DNA from: Jatrophihabitans_A lederbergiae
GTDB lineage: Bacteria > Actinomycetota > Actinomycetes > Mycobacteriales > Jatrophihabitantaceae
Reading direction: 5' to 3'
Assembly (NCBI RefSeq): GCF_031845305.1
Contig: NZ_JAVREH010000014.1
Location: 31,965 to 95,964, forward strand
Length of the DNA stretch: 64,000 bases
The translations under genes were made by a program, and so were the position numbers. How positions within the stretch are numbered: position 1 is the stretch's first letter; every line of letters begins with the position of its first letter. This document shows, piece after piece, positions 45,185 through 54,367 of this stretch. The notes beneath the pieces were generated by a model. It searched no databases and was not told where the DNA came from. It saw only the letters and a program-made list of their open reading frames with translations.

Positions 45185-46323
45185 TCACCGGCAGACGGCG
45201 GCAACCCGGCGCCGCGGCCCGGTCAGCGCGGGATCGGCCTCGTCGACCGCGGGCGGTTGGGAGCGCAGTGCCGTCAGCTGCCCGGTGACCCGAGTCTGCC
45301 CAGCGCCGTGCGGCACCAGCAGCGTGCAACCCGCGGCGACGGTCATCGAGTGACCGTCCCCGAAACCGAGCTCCCCCTGGCCGTCCAGGATCACCAGGAT
45401 GGCGAAAGCCGGCTCGAAGTCCACTGCCTGGACGTCGCCGCCGACGGTGACCCGCTCCGCGCGGAAGAACTCATCGGCTCGGGGCGGCAGCAGCCGCCGC
45501 ACGCCGGATGGGCTGTCGTCATCGGAGCGGCCGGACATGGCGGCGGCGACGTCCGCGCTGTCCCACGCCGTGCGCGTCAGTCCGGTGAGCGCCGTGTCGA
45601 ACCCCAGGCCGAGATGGCCCTCGTTCGGCCCGTCGATGTCGAAGCCCTCCCACTCCAGCAGGATCGACAGGTCGACCGGCTCCTGGACCTCGACCATCGT
45701 GATGCCGGCCCCGATGGCGTGTGGCACCCCGGCCGGAACGAAGAACGTGCTGCCCGGACGCGCGGGCACCTTGTTCAGGCTGCCCAGCAACGCGGCCTTG
45801 TCCTGGCGCCGCATCCAGTCGCGTACCACCTCGTCGGTCACGTCCTCGGTGAAGCCGAGAAACACGTGCCCGGAGCTGTCGTCGGCCGGGTCGAGAATCA
45901 CCTCGGTGATCAGCCAGGCCTCGTTCTTGCCGTGCGAGCAGCCGACTTGCCGTGCGAGCAGCCGAGATGCCGGCGGGCGAAGCTGCCGTCCGGGTGAAAG
46001 TGCACGACCAGCCGCTCCGCGGTGTCCAGCATCTTCACCAGGACGGCAGGGTCGGCGCCGAACCGAGCGGCGTGAGCCCGGCCCAGAAAGCCCACCGGGT
46101 TCGCAGCGACGGCATCGCGAAGCACGGTCCCGTCATCGAGCGCTGAGAGGCCGATCCCGCCACCGCCGAAAACCTCGGTGGTGGAGGCGATGAAGTCCTC
46201 CGGGATGTTCGGCGCGGCCTGCTCGATACCCCGGAAGCGCGCTATGCCGGCGCCGCCTCGATAGAACCGCTCCGGCAGGTTCGGTCCGAAGGCAAGCGGT
46301 CGAAGTTCCGGCGCTTCGTGCAT
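45185..46323 (-). pseudogene. manA: Mannose-6-phosphate isomerase class I, disrupted by a 20-bp tandem duplication
   Basis: The N-terminal part (start 46323, PEDFIASTTEVFGG, LVKMLDTAERLVVHFHPD) and the C-terminal part (GHVFLGFTEDVTDE, FFVPAGVPHAIGAG, EVQEPVDLSILLEWEG) are in different frames. Between them a 20-base unit is repeated exactly (45926-45965). Removing one copy rejoins SHGK to NEAWLITEVILDP in one frame, about 372 residues. Type I isomerases interconvert mannose-6-P and fructose-6-P using zinc. As sequenced the gene is off. Confidence 0.88.
45926..45965. repeat. Perfect 20-bp tandem duplication inside manA
   Basis: On the minus strand the unit TCGGCTGCTCGCACGGCAAG occurs twice back to back (45926-45945 and 45946-45965). 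Twenty is not a multiple of three, so the duplication alone causes the manA frameshift, and a slippage event could reverse it. Confidence 0.95.
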
Positions 46324-46433
46324 TCCAGCCTCCACATGAGTCCGGTCCGGGGGATAAGAGCCGCCCGGCAACCCCCAGTGTCGCTCAGGGGTGCCGGGCG
46401 GTAATCCGTCGGACAGGGTCTCGGACAGGTCGG

Positions 46434-48782
46434 TCAGCCGACGCGCGCGACCGTCTCTGCCGCCGCCGGGTCGTCGTTCAGCGCCGAGGCGCGGCGCTTG
46501 GCGATGACGATGGCGGCGACGATGACCGCGACCGCGACCAGCGCGATGATGATCCGGACCGCGGCGTTGGCGTCCTTGCCGATGGACAGCTGGACCACGG
46601 CGGGCGCGATCAGCACCGACACCAGGTTCATGACCTTGATCAGCGGGTTGATCGCCGGGCCGGCGGTGTCCTTGAACGGGTCACCGACGGTGTCGCCGAT
46701 GACGGTGGCGGCGTGGGCCTCAGAGCCCTTGCCACCGTGGATGCCGTCCTCGACGAGCTTCTTGGCGTTGTCCCACGCGCCACCGGAGTTGGCCAGGAAC
46801 ACCGCCATCAGGGTTCCGGTCGCAATGGCACCACCGAGGTAACCGGCCAGCGGGCCGAGGCCCAGACCGAAGCCGACCGCGATAGGCGCCATCACGGCCA
46901 GCAGGCCGGGCGTGACGAGCTCCCGCAGCGAGTCACGGGTGCAGATATCGACCACGCGGCCGTACTCGGGGCGCTCGGTGCCGTCCATGATCCCGGGGTG
47001 GTTGCGGAACTGGGCGCGCACCTCGTAGACCACGGCGCCGGCCGCGCGGGACACCGCGTTGACCGCAAGGCCCGAGAACATGAACACCACCGCGGCGCCG
47101 ATGATCACACCGACCAGGGTGTTCGGGCTGACGATGGTGTTCGTGAAGTTGGTGTTGTTGCTGATGTCGCCGGCGGCGTCAGACACCGCTTGGCGGATGG
47201 CGTCCTCATAGGAGCCGAACAGTGCGGTCGCGGCCAACACAGCGGTGGCGATGGCGATGCCCTTGGTGATCGCCTTGGTCGTGTTGCCGACCGCGTCCAG
47301 CTCGGTGAGGATCTGGGCACCGTGCGGGCTCACGTCGCCCGACATCTCGGCGATGCCCTGGGCGTTGTCCGAGACGGGTCCGAAGGTGTCCATCGCGACG
47401 ATGACACCGACGGTGGTGAGCAGGCCACAGCCCGCCAACGCCACCGCGAACAGGGCCACCGACACCGAGGCGCCGCCGAGCAGGAAGGCGCCGAACACGG
47501 CGGCCGCGATCACCAGGGCGGTGTAGACGGCCGACTCGAAGCCGACCGAGATACCCGCCAGGATGACCGTCGCGGCACCGGTCAGTGAGGACTTTCCGAC
47601 GTCCTGGACGGCCTTGCCCTCGGTGCCGGTGTAGACGCCCGTCAGCCACAGGATGACCGCGGCCAGCACGATGCCGATCAGCACCGCGACGATCGCGATC
47701 ACGGCGGGGTTGCCGCCGTGCTGAGCGATCTGCGAGCCGTCGATGTCGACGCCGACGCCCTTGAGTTTGGAGAACTTCGACGGCAGGTAGCTGAACGCCG
47801 CGATGGCGCACAGCACGGCCGAGATGCCGGCCGAGATGTAGAAGCTGCGGTTGATGGTCTTCAGACCGCCCTCGTTCGGGCGTGCCCGGGTGATGAAGAC
47901 GCCGATGATGGCGGTGAGGACGCCGATCGCGGGAACGATGAGCGGAAAGAGCAGGCCCTTGGTGCCGAAGGCGACCGAACCCAGAATCAGCGAGGCGACC
48001 AGCGTGACGGCGTAGGACTCGAAGAGGTCCGCCGCCATGCCGGCGCAGTCGCCTACGTTGTCACCGACGTTGTCGGCGATGGTGGCGGCGTTGCGCGGGT
48101 CGTCCTCGGGGATGCCGGCCTCGACCTTGCCCACGAGGTCGGCACCGACGTCGGCTGCCTTGGTGAAGATGCCGCCGCCGACACGCATGAACATGGCGAG
48201 CGTGGCGGCACCGAAGCCGAAACCCTCGAGAACCCTGGGGGCGTTGTTGGTGTAGCCGAGCACGACGACGGACGCGCCGAGCAGGCCGAGCCCGACGGTG
48301 GCCATGCCGACCGCGCCACCGGTCCGGAACGCGATCCGGATGGCTCGCTCACGGCCTTCGGTGTTCGCAGCGGCGGCGACCCGGACGTTCGCGCGGGTGG
48401 CCAGCCACATGCCGAAGTATCCGATCGCCCCGGAGAAGCCCGCGCCGACGAGGAAGAAGATGGAGCGACCGATCCGCTCTCCGGCGTTGTCGGCCGGGAG
48501 CACGAACAGCAGCAGGAAGACAATCACGACGACGACCGACAGCGTCCGGAACTGGCGCTTGAGATAGGCCTGGGCGCCTTCCTGGACGGCTTCGGCGATC
48601 TCGACCATCTTCGGGGTGCCGTGGTTCGCGGCGAGTACCTCGCGGAACAGCACGAACGAGAACACCAGCGCGATGATGGCCACCAGGCCGATCACCGCCA
48701 CGAGTCCCCTGTCGCCCGACGAGAACGACGCGAGGGCGCCGTTTCCCGTCTGGGTTACGAGCGCCGGGTGGGATAACGCCAT
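46434..48782 (-). CDS. hppA: K+-independent H+-translocating membrane pyrophosphatase
   Basis: 782 residues with about 16 membrane helices. The substrate loops include [23 protein letters not shown]-like sequence ([11 protein letters not shown] seen) and [19 protein letters not shown]. The motif [10 protein letters not shown] carries the lysine typical of K+-independent H+-pumping enzymes rather than the alanine of K+-dependent ones. It couples pyrophosphate hydrolysis to proton pumping. The start is supported by MALSHPALV at 48782. Confidence 0.95.
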   Translation of the reverse strand: [782 protein letters not shown]

Positions 48783-49189
48783 AACTCAGTACTCCTTCAG
48801 CCATCGGTTTTGTAGTTCGAGATCGCCCGACGGCATCGCCCATGGCACGTCACCCGAAGGAAAACCGGGCGGGTAGGGGGCAATACCAGAATCGGAGCGG
48901 CTGCGGCGCAGTCTAGGGGACGCGTGTCTGGGCCATGCGTGGCCTGGGTCACCTGGGCGGGTCGGCGCGGCATGTGCGCTGCGGCCTCGGCTGGCGCGAG
49001 GCGTTATCGACTGCGGCCTCGGCTGGCGCGAGGCGTTATCGGCTGCGGCCTCGGCTGGCGCGAGGCGGTATCGGCTACTGGAGGGTCGCGGCGCTGATGG
49101 CCCTCGGGCACCGTGGCGTAGATCTCGAAGACGCGATCAGGCCGGTGATCCGAAGAGTTTGAGCATCAGCTCGGAGTGGTGGTCGAGCC
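48783..49189. other. Non-coding stretch upstream of hppA with tandem repeats
   Basis: No credible gene. It should contain the hppA promoter (48783-48920). It also has three tandem 32-base copies at 48979-49074. Confidence 0.6.
48979..49074. repeat. Three tandem copies of a 32-bp unit
   Basis: Units 48979-49010, 49011-49042 and 49043-49074 each begin CTGCGGCCTCGGCTGGCGCG and are nearly identical. There are no spacers, so it is a minisatellite rather than a CRISPR array. Confidence 0.9.
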
Positions 49190-49530
49190 GGTCAGCGACT
49201 CTCCGACTCGACCAACCGCCTGACGTCACGGAGATAGTCGTCCCAGCCGTACGCGGAGCTTCGTCGCGGCTCCTCGGCCGCACTGGCCTCCCTCCCGCAC
49301 CCCCCGCATCGGCGAGTTGGCGGTCGACGGCGTCAGCGAGGACGTGCGGCAGCGCGTTGGCAGGCTGCAGGGACTCGAAGTCAGCGGCCACGGGATGAAC
49401 GAGATCTGCTCCGGGGCGAGCCAGCAGAGGGAGCGGTAGTATTCCCGCTCCCAGCTCGACAGCACCTGCACCCCGCTCACCGCCCGGCATAGCAGCAGCC
49501 CGCGACGACGGCCGGCCGCGTCCGGACAGC
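49190..49530 (-). pseudogene. Glycosyltransferase-like remnant
   Basis: Reading the minus strand, VQVLSSWEREYYRSL...SFIPWPLT (about 49480-49390) resembles the mid region of GT4-type enzymes. In another frame the segment YGWDDYLRDVRRLVESES with a stop (about 49250-49190) looks like a protein C-terminus. No single frame spans both. Low-confidence reading. Confidence 0.35.
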
Positions 49531-49556
49531 TTCAGCCCTCGAGAAGGACGCCTCAC

Positions 49557-51905
49557 ATCACCGCTTCCGACCACCCCCTGCTCGGCGGCCTGCTGGTCGG
49601 CAGGCCACCGGGGGAATCCCCGCTGTGCCACGTACGGCAGGTGCCCGCTCGCCCGCTGACCACCGACGACTGGCCGTCCTGGGTCCCCGCCGAGCTCCAG
49701 GCGGCCCTGGCTGCCGGCGGGGTCGACTCCCCGTGGCCACATCAGGTACAGGCCGCCGAGCACGCCTGGGCCGGCGAGTCGGTGGTCATCGCCACCGGAA
49801 CGGCATCCGGCAAGTCGCTGGCCTACCAGCTGCCGATGCTGTCGGCGGTGCTCACCGAGGACCGGGCGCGGGTGCTGTACCTCGCGCCCACCAAGGCGCT
49901 GGCCGCTGACCAGCTGCGGTCGGTGAGCAGCCTCGGCCTGGCTGGGGTCCGGGCGGCGACCCTGGACGGCGACACGCCGCAGGAAGAGCGCGACTGGGTG
50001 CGCCAGCACGCGAACGTGGTGCTCTCCAATCCGGACATGCTGCATCGGACGGTGCTCCCCCAGCACGCTCGATGGGCCTCGTTCTTCCGCCGGCTCCGAT
50101 TCGTGGTGATCGACGAGTGCCATCACTACCGCGGCATGTTCGGCTCGCACGTGTCGCTGGTGCTGCGGCGGTTGCGGCGGCTCTGCGCGGCGTACGGCTC
50201 GTCGCCGGTGTTCGTGCTGGCCTCTGCCACCTCCGCCGATCCGGGCGCGTCGGCTTCGCGGCTGGTGGGCTTGCCGGTGGCCACCGTCGACGAGGACTTC
50301 GCGCCGCGGGGCGAGCGGACGGTGGCGCTGTGGGAGCCGCCGCTCACCGCCAGCCGCGGCGAGAACTCCGCCCCGGTCCGCCGCGCCGCCGGCTCCGAGG
50401 CCGCCCGCCTGCTGGCCGATCTGGTCATCGCCGGAGCGCGGACGCTGGTGTTCGTCCGGTCCCGGCGCGGTGCCGAGCTGACCGCGCTGACGGCCAAGCG
50501 GCACCTGGTCGAGGCCGGCGCCGGGGAGCTCTCGCCACGGGTGGCCGCCTACCGCGCCGGTTTTCTCGCCGAGGAGCGGCGGGCGCTGGAGCGGTCGCTG
50601 TCCTCGGGCGAGCTGCTCGGCGTGGCTACCACCAATGCCCTGGAACTCGGCGTGGACATCACCGGGCTGGACGCGGTGGTGCTGGCCGGCTATCCGGGGA
50701 CGCTCGCCTCGCTCTGGCAGCAGGCCGGACGAGCCGGGCGCCGCGGCAAGGACGCGCTCGTGGTGTTCGTGGCCCGGGACGACCCGCTGGACACCTATCT
50801 GGTGCATCACCCGGAGTCGATCTTCGCCCGGCCGGTCGAGGCCACGGTGACCGATCCGACGAACCCGTATGTACTGGGTCCGCAGCTGTGCTGCGCGGCG
50901 TACGAGGACGCGCTGACCGAAGCCGACGTCGCCCTGTTCGGCGGCGCCGACGCCGAACCCGTGCTCGTGGAGCTGGTGGAGCGCGGGCTGCTGCGGCGCC
51001 GTCCGACGGGGTGGTACTGGACGGACCGGGAGCGCCCCACCGCCGATATCCGGGGCGGTGGTGGGCAACCGGTCGCGGTGGTCGACACCCCGTCCGGTTC
51101 GCTGCTGGGCACTGTCGACGCCGCAACCGCGCCGGCCACCGTGTACCCGGGCGCCGTATACCTGCACCAAGGCCGGTCCTTCGTCGTGGACCAGCTGGAT
51201 CTGGAGCACGGGTCCGCGCTGGTGCACCCGGAAGAACCGGACTGGACGACCAGCGCCCGCGAGATCACCGACATCGCGGTGGTCCGGACGCTGCGGACAG
51301 AGCTGCTCAACGGCGTGAGCGTGCACTTCGGCAGCGTCCAGGTGTCCAACCAGGTGGTCAGTTACCAGCGCCGACGGTTCAGCGGTGAGATCCTCGACGA
51401 GACGCCGCTGGACATGCCGGTGAGCGAGCTGGTGACCAAGGCGGTCTGGTACACCCTCGACGAGTTGCTGGTCGCCGATACCGGGCTGGAGTTGGTGGAC
51501 CTTCCGGGCGCCCTGCACGCCGCCGAGCACGCCGCCATCGGCCTCCTGCCGCTGTTCGCGACCTGTGACCGGTGGGATATCGGCGGCGTGTCGACGGCAC
51601 AGCACGCCGACACCGGGCGGCCCACCGTGTTCGTCTACGACGGGCACCCCGGTGGCGCCGGTTTCGCCGCGCACGGGCACTCGGTACTCCCTGACTGGTT
51701 GACCGCGACCCTGTCCGCGATCGAGGCCTGCGAGTGCCGCGGTGGCTGCCCGTCCTGCGTGCAGTCGCCCAAGTGCGGGAACGGCAACAACCCGCTGGAC
51801 AAGGACGGGGCGACGGTGGTGCTACGGCTGGTGCTCGCGGCTCTGGGCGGACGACCCACCCCGAACACGAACAGACCGTCAGCGACTTGTCCCGCCGGCT
51901 GTTGA
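49557..51905 (+). CDS. DEAD/DEAH-box helicase with DUF1998-type zinc-binding C-terminus (MrfA/YprA-like)
   Basis: About 750-780 residues: Walker A ATGTASGKS, Walker B VIDECHHY, motif III ASATS, helicase motifs VATTNALELGVDI and QQAGRAGRRG, and a C-terminal cysteine cluster CECRGGCPSCVQSPKC. Bacterial homologues act in DNA repair. Homology seems to begin about 28 residues before the first conventional start (GTG 49641). In that upstream stretch only an ATC (49557), 8 bases after GAAGGA, fits a start. It neighbours Tad pilus genes, as in mycobacteria. Confidence 0.88.
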   Translation: MTASDHPLLGGLLVGRPPGESPLCHVRQVPARPLTTDDWPSWVPAELQAALAAGGVDSPWPHQVQAAEHAWAGESVVIATGTASGKSLAYQLPMLSAVLTEDRARVLYLAPTKALAADQLRSVSSLGLAGVRAATLDGDTPQEERDWVRQHANVVLSNPDMLHRTVLPQHARWASFFRRLRFVVIDECHHYRGMFGSHVSLVLRRLRRLCAAYGSSPVFVLASATSADPGASASRLVGLPVATVDEDFAPRGERTVALWEPPLTASRGENSAPVRRAAGSEAARLLADLVIAGARTLVFVRSRRGAELTALTAKRHLVEAGAGELSPRVAAYRAGFLAEERRALERSLSSGELLGVATTNALELGVDITGLDAVVLAGYPGTLASLWQQAGRAGRRGKDALVVFVARDDPLDTYLVHHPESIFARPVEATVTDPTNPYVLGPQLCCAAYEDALTEADVALFGGADAEPVLVELVERGLLRRRPTGWYWTDRERPTADIRGGGGQPVAVVDTPSGSLLGTVDAATAPATVYPGAVYLHQGRSFVVDQLDLEHGSALVHPEEPDWTTSAREITDIAVVRTLRTELLNGVSVHFGSVQVSNQVVSYQRRRFSGEILDETPLDMPVSELVTKAVWYTLDELLVADTGLELVDLPGALHAAEHAAIGLLPLFATCDRWDIGGVSTAQHADTGRPTVFVYDGHPGGAGFAAHGHSVLPDWLTATLSAIEACECRGGCPSCVQSPKCGNGNNPLDKDGATVVLRLVLAALGGRPTPNTNRPSATCPAGC

Positions 51906-52080
51906 TCCCTCTTACGACCGTCTCCGACGAGGTATCACGATTGCTGATGGCTGACCTGCTGACCAGCCGGACGGTGGGACGATCCACCTGCTGCGGCCTA
52001 ACACAGCCAACCGGCTCGTCGCTCCCCTGACCGAGATCGTGCTTTCGACGATGGGTCCACATCGCTTGGTGAAAGAAAGC
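51890..52080 (+). pseudogene. ArsR-type regulator remnant
   Basis: The sequence after the helicase reads LSRRLLIPLTTVSDEVSRLL (a helix-turn-helix piece). After a frame change it reads NRLVAPLTEIVLSTMGPHRL, which resembles the linker of ArsR proteins that carry a nucleotidyltransferase domain. Frames are broken and both ends are missing. Confidence 0.45.
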
Positions 52081-52386
52081 TGGCGAGCATCGACGGCGTG
52101 ATCCGGCTACGGCTTCGAGACGTTCAGCCGAATCTTTCCCGTGGCGGTTCGGATGATGAAGAGCCAGTCGCTCGTGCCGGGCCTGACCGTGGAGCAGCGG
52201 CTTGCCGGACTTCCGGCCTGCGAGATCGGGGGCAATCACGCTGGATGAGTACCAGGCGCGGCGCGCGCAAATCATCGCCAGCACTTGAGGGCGTCTGCGG
52301 TTCGTAGTTCGGCCCAGGCTCGTCGTGCTGCCGTGGCTGGTACCCCTGCCCTGTGCGTAGTGGTCGCAGCGCACAACTTGCAGGCG
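52081..52386. other. Eroded region, no intact gene
   Basis: Short stretches such as YGFETFSRIFPVAVRMMKSQ and, in another frame, DEYQARRAQIIAST look protein-like on the plus strand but no start-to-stop gene can be built. Probably decayed coding sequence. Confidence 0.4.
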
Positions 52387-52821
52387 CTAGGGCGGAAGGC
52401 GGGCGGCTCTGGTACGGGCGGTAACCAGGCGACTGCCGAGCATGGGAAACCGTGCCACCTGAGTCACCACGATGGCCACCGAGCCGCTACGTCCTGAGGC
52501 ATCCAGGGTGGTGGTGCACGACTGAACACCGGCGCCGTTCTCGGCCGCCACCCGCCTTGCGGCCTGGCACGGCTCAGTGCCCCTGCCGATCTGCTGAGCC
52601 CCCGCCAGGGCACCGAGGTCAGCGGTACGCTCGGCACGGTGGCGAGCCAACACGGCCGACCCCGCCACCACCGCAACCATCGCCGCGGCCACCACCAGCG
52701 CGCCGAACCCGAGCACCCACACCGTCGCCGAACCACGGTCGCCACCCACCCGAAGCCGACCGGTCACGGCAGACCCTGACCTCACAGCGGCCCCTGACCT
52801 CACGACGGCCCCTGACCTCAC
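52387..52821 (-). CDS. Tad-locus secreted/pseudopilin-like protein (Rv3654c type)
   Basis: 144 residues with one membrane helix near the N-terminus (GSATVWVLGFGALVVAAAMVAV), preceded by GDRGSA, the Rv3654c-like pattern. It then has a small soluble domain with two Cys (PCQAARR, VQSCTTT). The start overlaps the TadE stop (GTGA). The first 18 codons consist of tandem 18-base repeats, each opening with GTG, so the real start could be 52821, 52803, 52785 or 52767. Likely part of a Flp/Tad pilus system. Confidence 0.75.
   Translation of the reverse strand: MRSGAVVRSGAAVRSGSAVTGRLRVGGDRGSATVWVLGFGALVVAAAMVAVVAGSAVLARHRAERTADLGALAGAQQIGRGTEPCQAARRVAAENGAGVQSCTTTLDASGRSGSVAIVVTQVARFPMLGSRLVTARTRAARLPP
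52768..52821 (-). repeat. Three 18-bp tandem repeats carrying in-frame GTG starts
   Basis: On the minus strand units of the form GTGAGGTCAGGG plus six bases occupy 52821-52804, 52803-52786 and 52785-52768, encoding VRSGAV-type hexapeptides. Copy-number change would keep the frame and lengthen the N-terminus. Confidence 0.85.
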
Positions 52822-53240
52822 GGCGGACCTTGAGCGCTCGCGCCGGTCGGCTCCGTCGCCGCCACCGCCGTTTCGGTGATTGTCACGGGTGGCAGCCAGC
52901 TCACCGGCCGCAGGCGCAACCGCACCGTCACAGTGGTGTCCCCCGACGCAGATTTAGACGCCGACCCCGACCCGGTATTCAGCACGCTCGCCCCGTGCCC
53001 GGCCACCGCCCGCACCAGCCGTGGCGCTGCATCCGGGTCGCCACGCGCAATGGTCCTGGCGGCCTCCCGAGCGGCGTCGGCGCAGCGCACCCGTGCCTGT
53101 CCAACCCCGACGGCTGCCACCGCGACGAACGCCAGCAGCACCAGCACCGGCAGCGCGGTCGCCAGCTCAGCCGTCACCATCCCGCTCTCGCCCCGCACCC
53201 TGCGAGCCACCAGCCGCGCCACACCCCGCCACCTCGTCAC
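52818..53240 (-). CDS. TadE-family minor pilin-like protein
   Basis: About 140 residues. The TadE signature is ESGMVTAELATALPVLVLL, with an acidic residue at the start of a single helix (about residues 18-45), followed by VRCADAAREAARTIARGD. Such proteins are minor pilins of the Flp/Tad system. The start is taken at GTG 53240, the innermost of several in-frame GTGs provided by an 18-base repeat array; an upstream start would add VTxxVSV repeats. Confidence 0.8.
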   Translation of the reverse strand: MTRWRGVARLVARRVRGESGMVTAELATALPVLVLLAFVAVAAVGVGQARVRCADAAREAARTIARGDPDAAPRLVRAVAGHGASVLNTGSGSASKSASGDTTVTVRLRLRPVSWLPPVTITETAVAATEPTGASAQGPP

Positions 53241-53306
53241 AAATACACGTCTCGTCACAGAGACACACGTCGTCACAGAGACAGACGTCGTCACAGAGAC
53301 ACATTG
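53235..53306. repeat. Four 18-bp tandem repeats at the TadE start
   Basis: Units beginning CGTCACA lie at 53235, 53253, 53271 and 53289, each exactly 18 bases (CGTCACAGAGACACACGT type). On the minus strand each provides a GTGACG, an in-frame possible start. The array also forms the very end of the pilin remnant. Confidence 0.9.
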
Positions 53307-53389
53307 AGCGCCGACGTCACGATGTGCGAGAGGGCTTCCTGCACCGCCGCGCTGCGAACCACCTTGAACAGCACCGCCGCGAATGCCAC
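53291..53389 (-). pseudogene. Flp pilin-like (DUF4244 type) C-terminal remnant
   Basis: The minus strand reads AAVLFKVVRSAAVQEALSHI and TSALN before a stop at 53291, the typical end of a short Flp-type pilin. A TAA lies in frame at 53396-53398, so the N-terminal helix and processing site have been lost. Confidence 0.5.
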
Positions 53390-53651
53390 AACCGGTTAAT
53401 CTACAAAGATGCGCAGACGTCAAACTGAGGCTGGTGACTTCGCCGGCACCCCTGTCTCCCGCAGCAGCTACCCGCCATGACATAGCCTCCCCGCCGCGGC
53501 CCACATTTAGACGCATCCGGCCGATGGATCAGCGCGCTGACCTTCTTCGACGGGCGTAATACGGGACCTTGCGCCGGTCATTCTTCGTTTCCCACGGTAT
53601 GGGGACTGGCGAGGAGTCCGGCCGGCGCCCTGCGGTGGATAGGTTGACGGG

Positions 53652-54284
53652 GTGGGCGTGTCGGCTGGAGTCACTGAAGACGGCGAGCGCCCGGCGAACT
53701 TTCGCCGTTCCCGAGGATCAGCGCGCGGCGAGGCCCGGCGACGAGACCTCCTGGTGCGGGTTACCGATGACGTGGCGGTCAATGGGCTGGCGAACTTCTC
53801 ACTGCGTCGCGCGGCGCGTGCCGCTGGAACGACGCACAAGGTGCTGTTGTACTACTTCTCCGACGCCGATGACCTGTTGGCCCAGGCAGTCGCGGAGCTG
53901 CGGGGGCGCCGCATCCGGGGCGGTCTCGCCGTCGCCTCGGACGGAACTCGTGGATCGCTGGTGGAACGGGTCCGCGCGCTGTGGCCGGTGCTCATCGGCG
54001 ATGAGGATGCCCCGCTGGAGCAGGCGATGGGGCTAGCGATGTACGACCCGCCCCGGTATGCCCGGCTCGCGACCGACGCGTCGGATGCGTATCTGGATGC
54101 GCTGCGCGAGATTTGTCCTGCCGAGTGGAGCGAGCAGCGCAAACAGGAGGTCGCCAATCTGGTGCTTGCGGCGCTGCGCGGCCTGCTTCTCGCCCGCCGC
54201 ACAAGCGGCAAGGAGCAGGACGCCGCCGCGGGCCTGGCCGCTCTGGAGAGAGCTCTGGCCCGGGAGGTCGCGGCCGGCCGCTGA
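53652..54284 (+). CDS. TetR/AcrR-family transcriptional regulator
   Basis: 210 residues: an N-terminal helix-turn-helix (NGLANFSLRRAARAAGTTHKVLLYYFSD, about residues 44-71) and an all-helical ligand domain. The GTG start at 53652 gives a 30-residue basic leader; later starts are possible. The neighbouring SRPBCC gene downstream may be its target, but that gene is frameshifted. Confidence 0.88.
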   Translation: MGVSAGVTEDGERPANFRRSRGSARGEARRRDLLVRVTDDVAVNGLANFSLRRAARAAGTTHKVLLYYFSDADDLLAQAVAELRGRRIRGGLAVASDGTRGSLVERVRALWPVLIGDEDAPLEQAMGLAMYDPPRYARLATDASDAYLDALREICPAEWSEQRKQEVANLVLAALRGLLLARRTSGKEQDAAAGLAALERALAREVAAGR

Positions 54285-54367
54285 GCGCCGCGCGAGACGT
54301 GACGGCTCGCCTCGACAGGATGCGAACCGCATGGTTCACTTCCGTCGAGTCGAGGAGGTCCAATCCC

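Noticed and set aside
47718..48776. Plus-strand open frame opposite hppA
   Set aside because: Its product is Asp/Glu/Arg-rich antisense text; the pyrophosphatase on minus is unambiguous.
48979..49074. Possible CRISPR array (32-bp repeats)
   Set aside because: Copies are directly adjacent with no unique spacers and no cas genes nearby.
49137..51680. 847-codon open frame on the minus strand opposite the helicase
   Set aside because: Mirror of a helicase with all its motifs on the plus strand; the antisense product has no recognisable domain.
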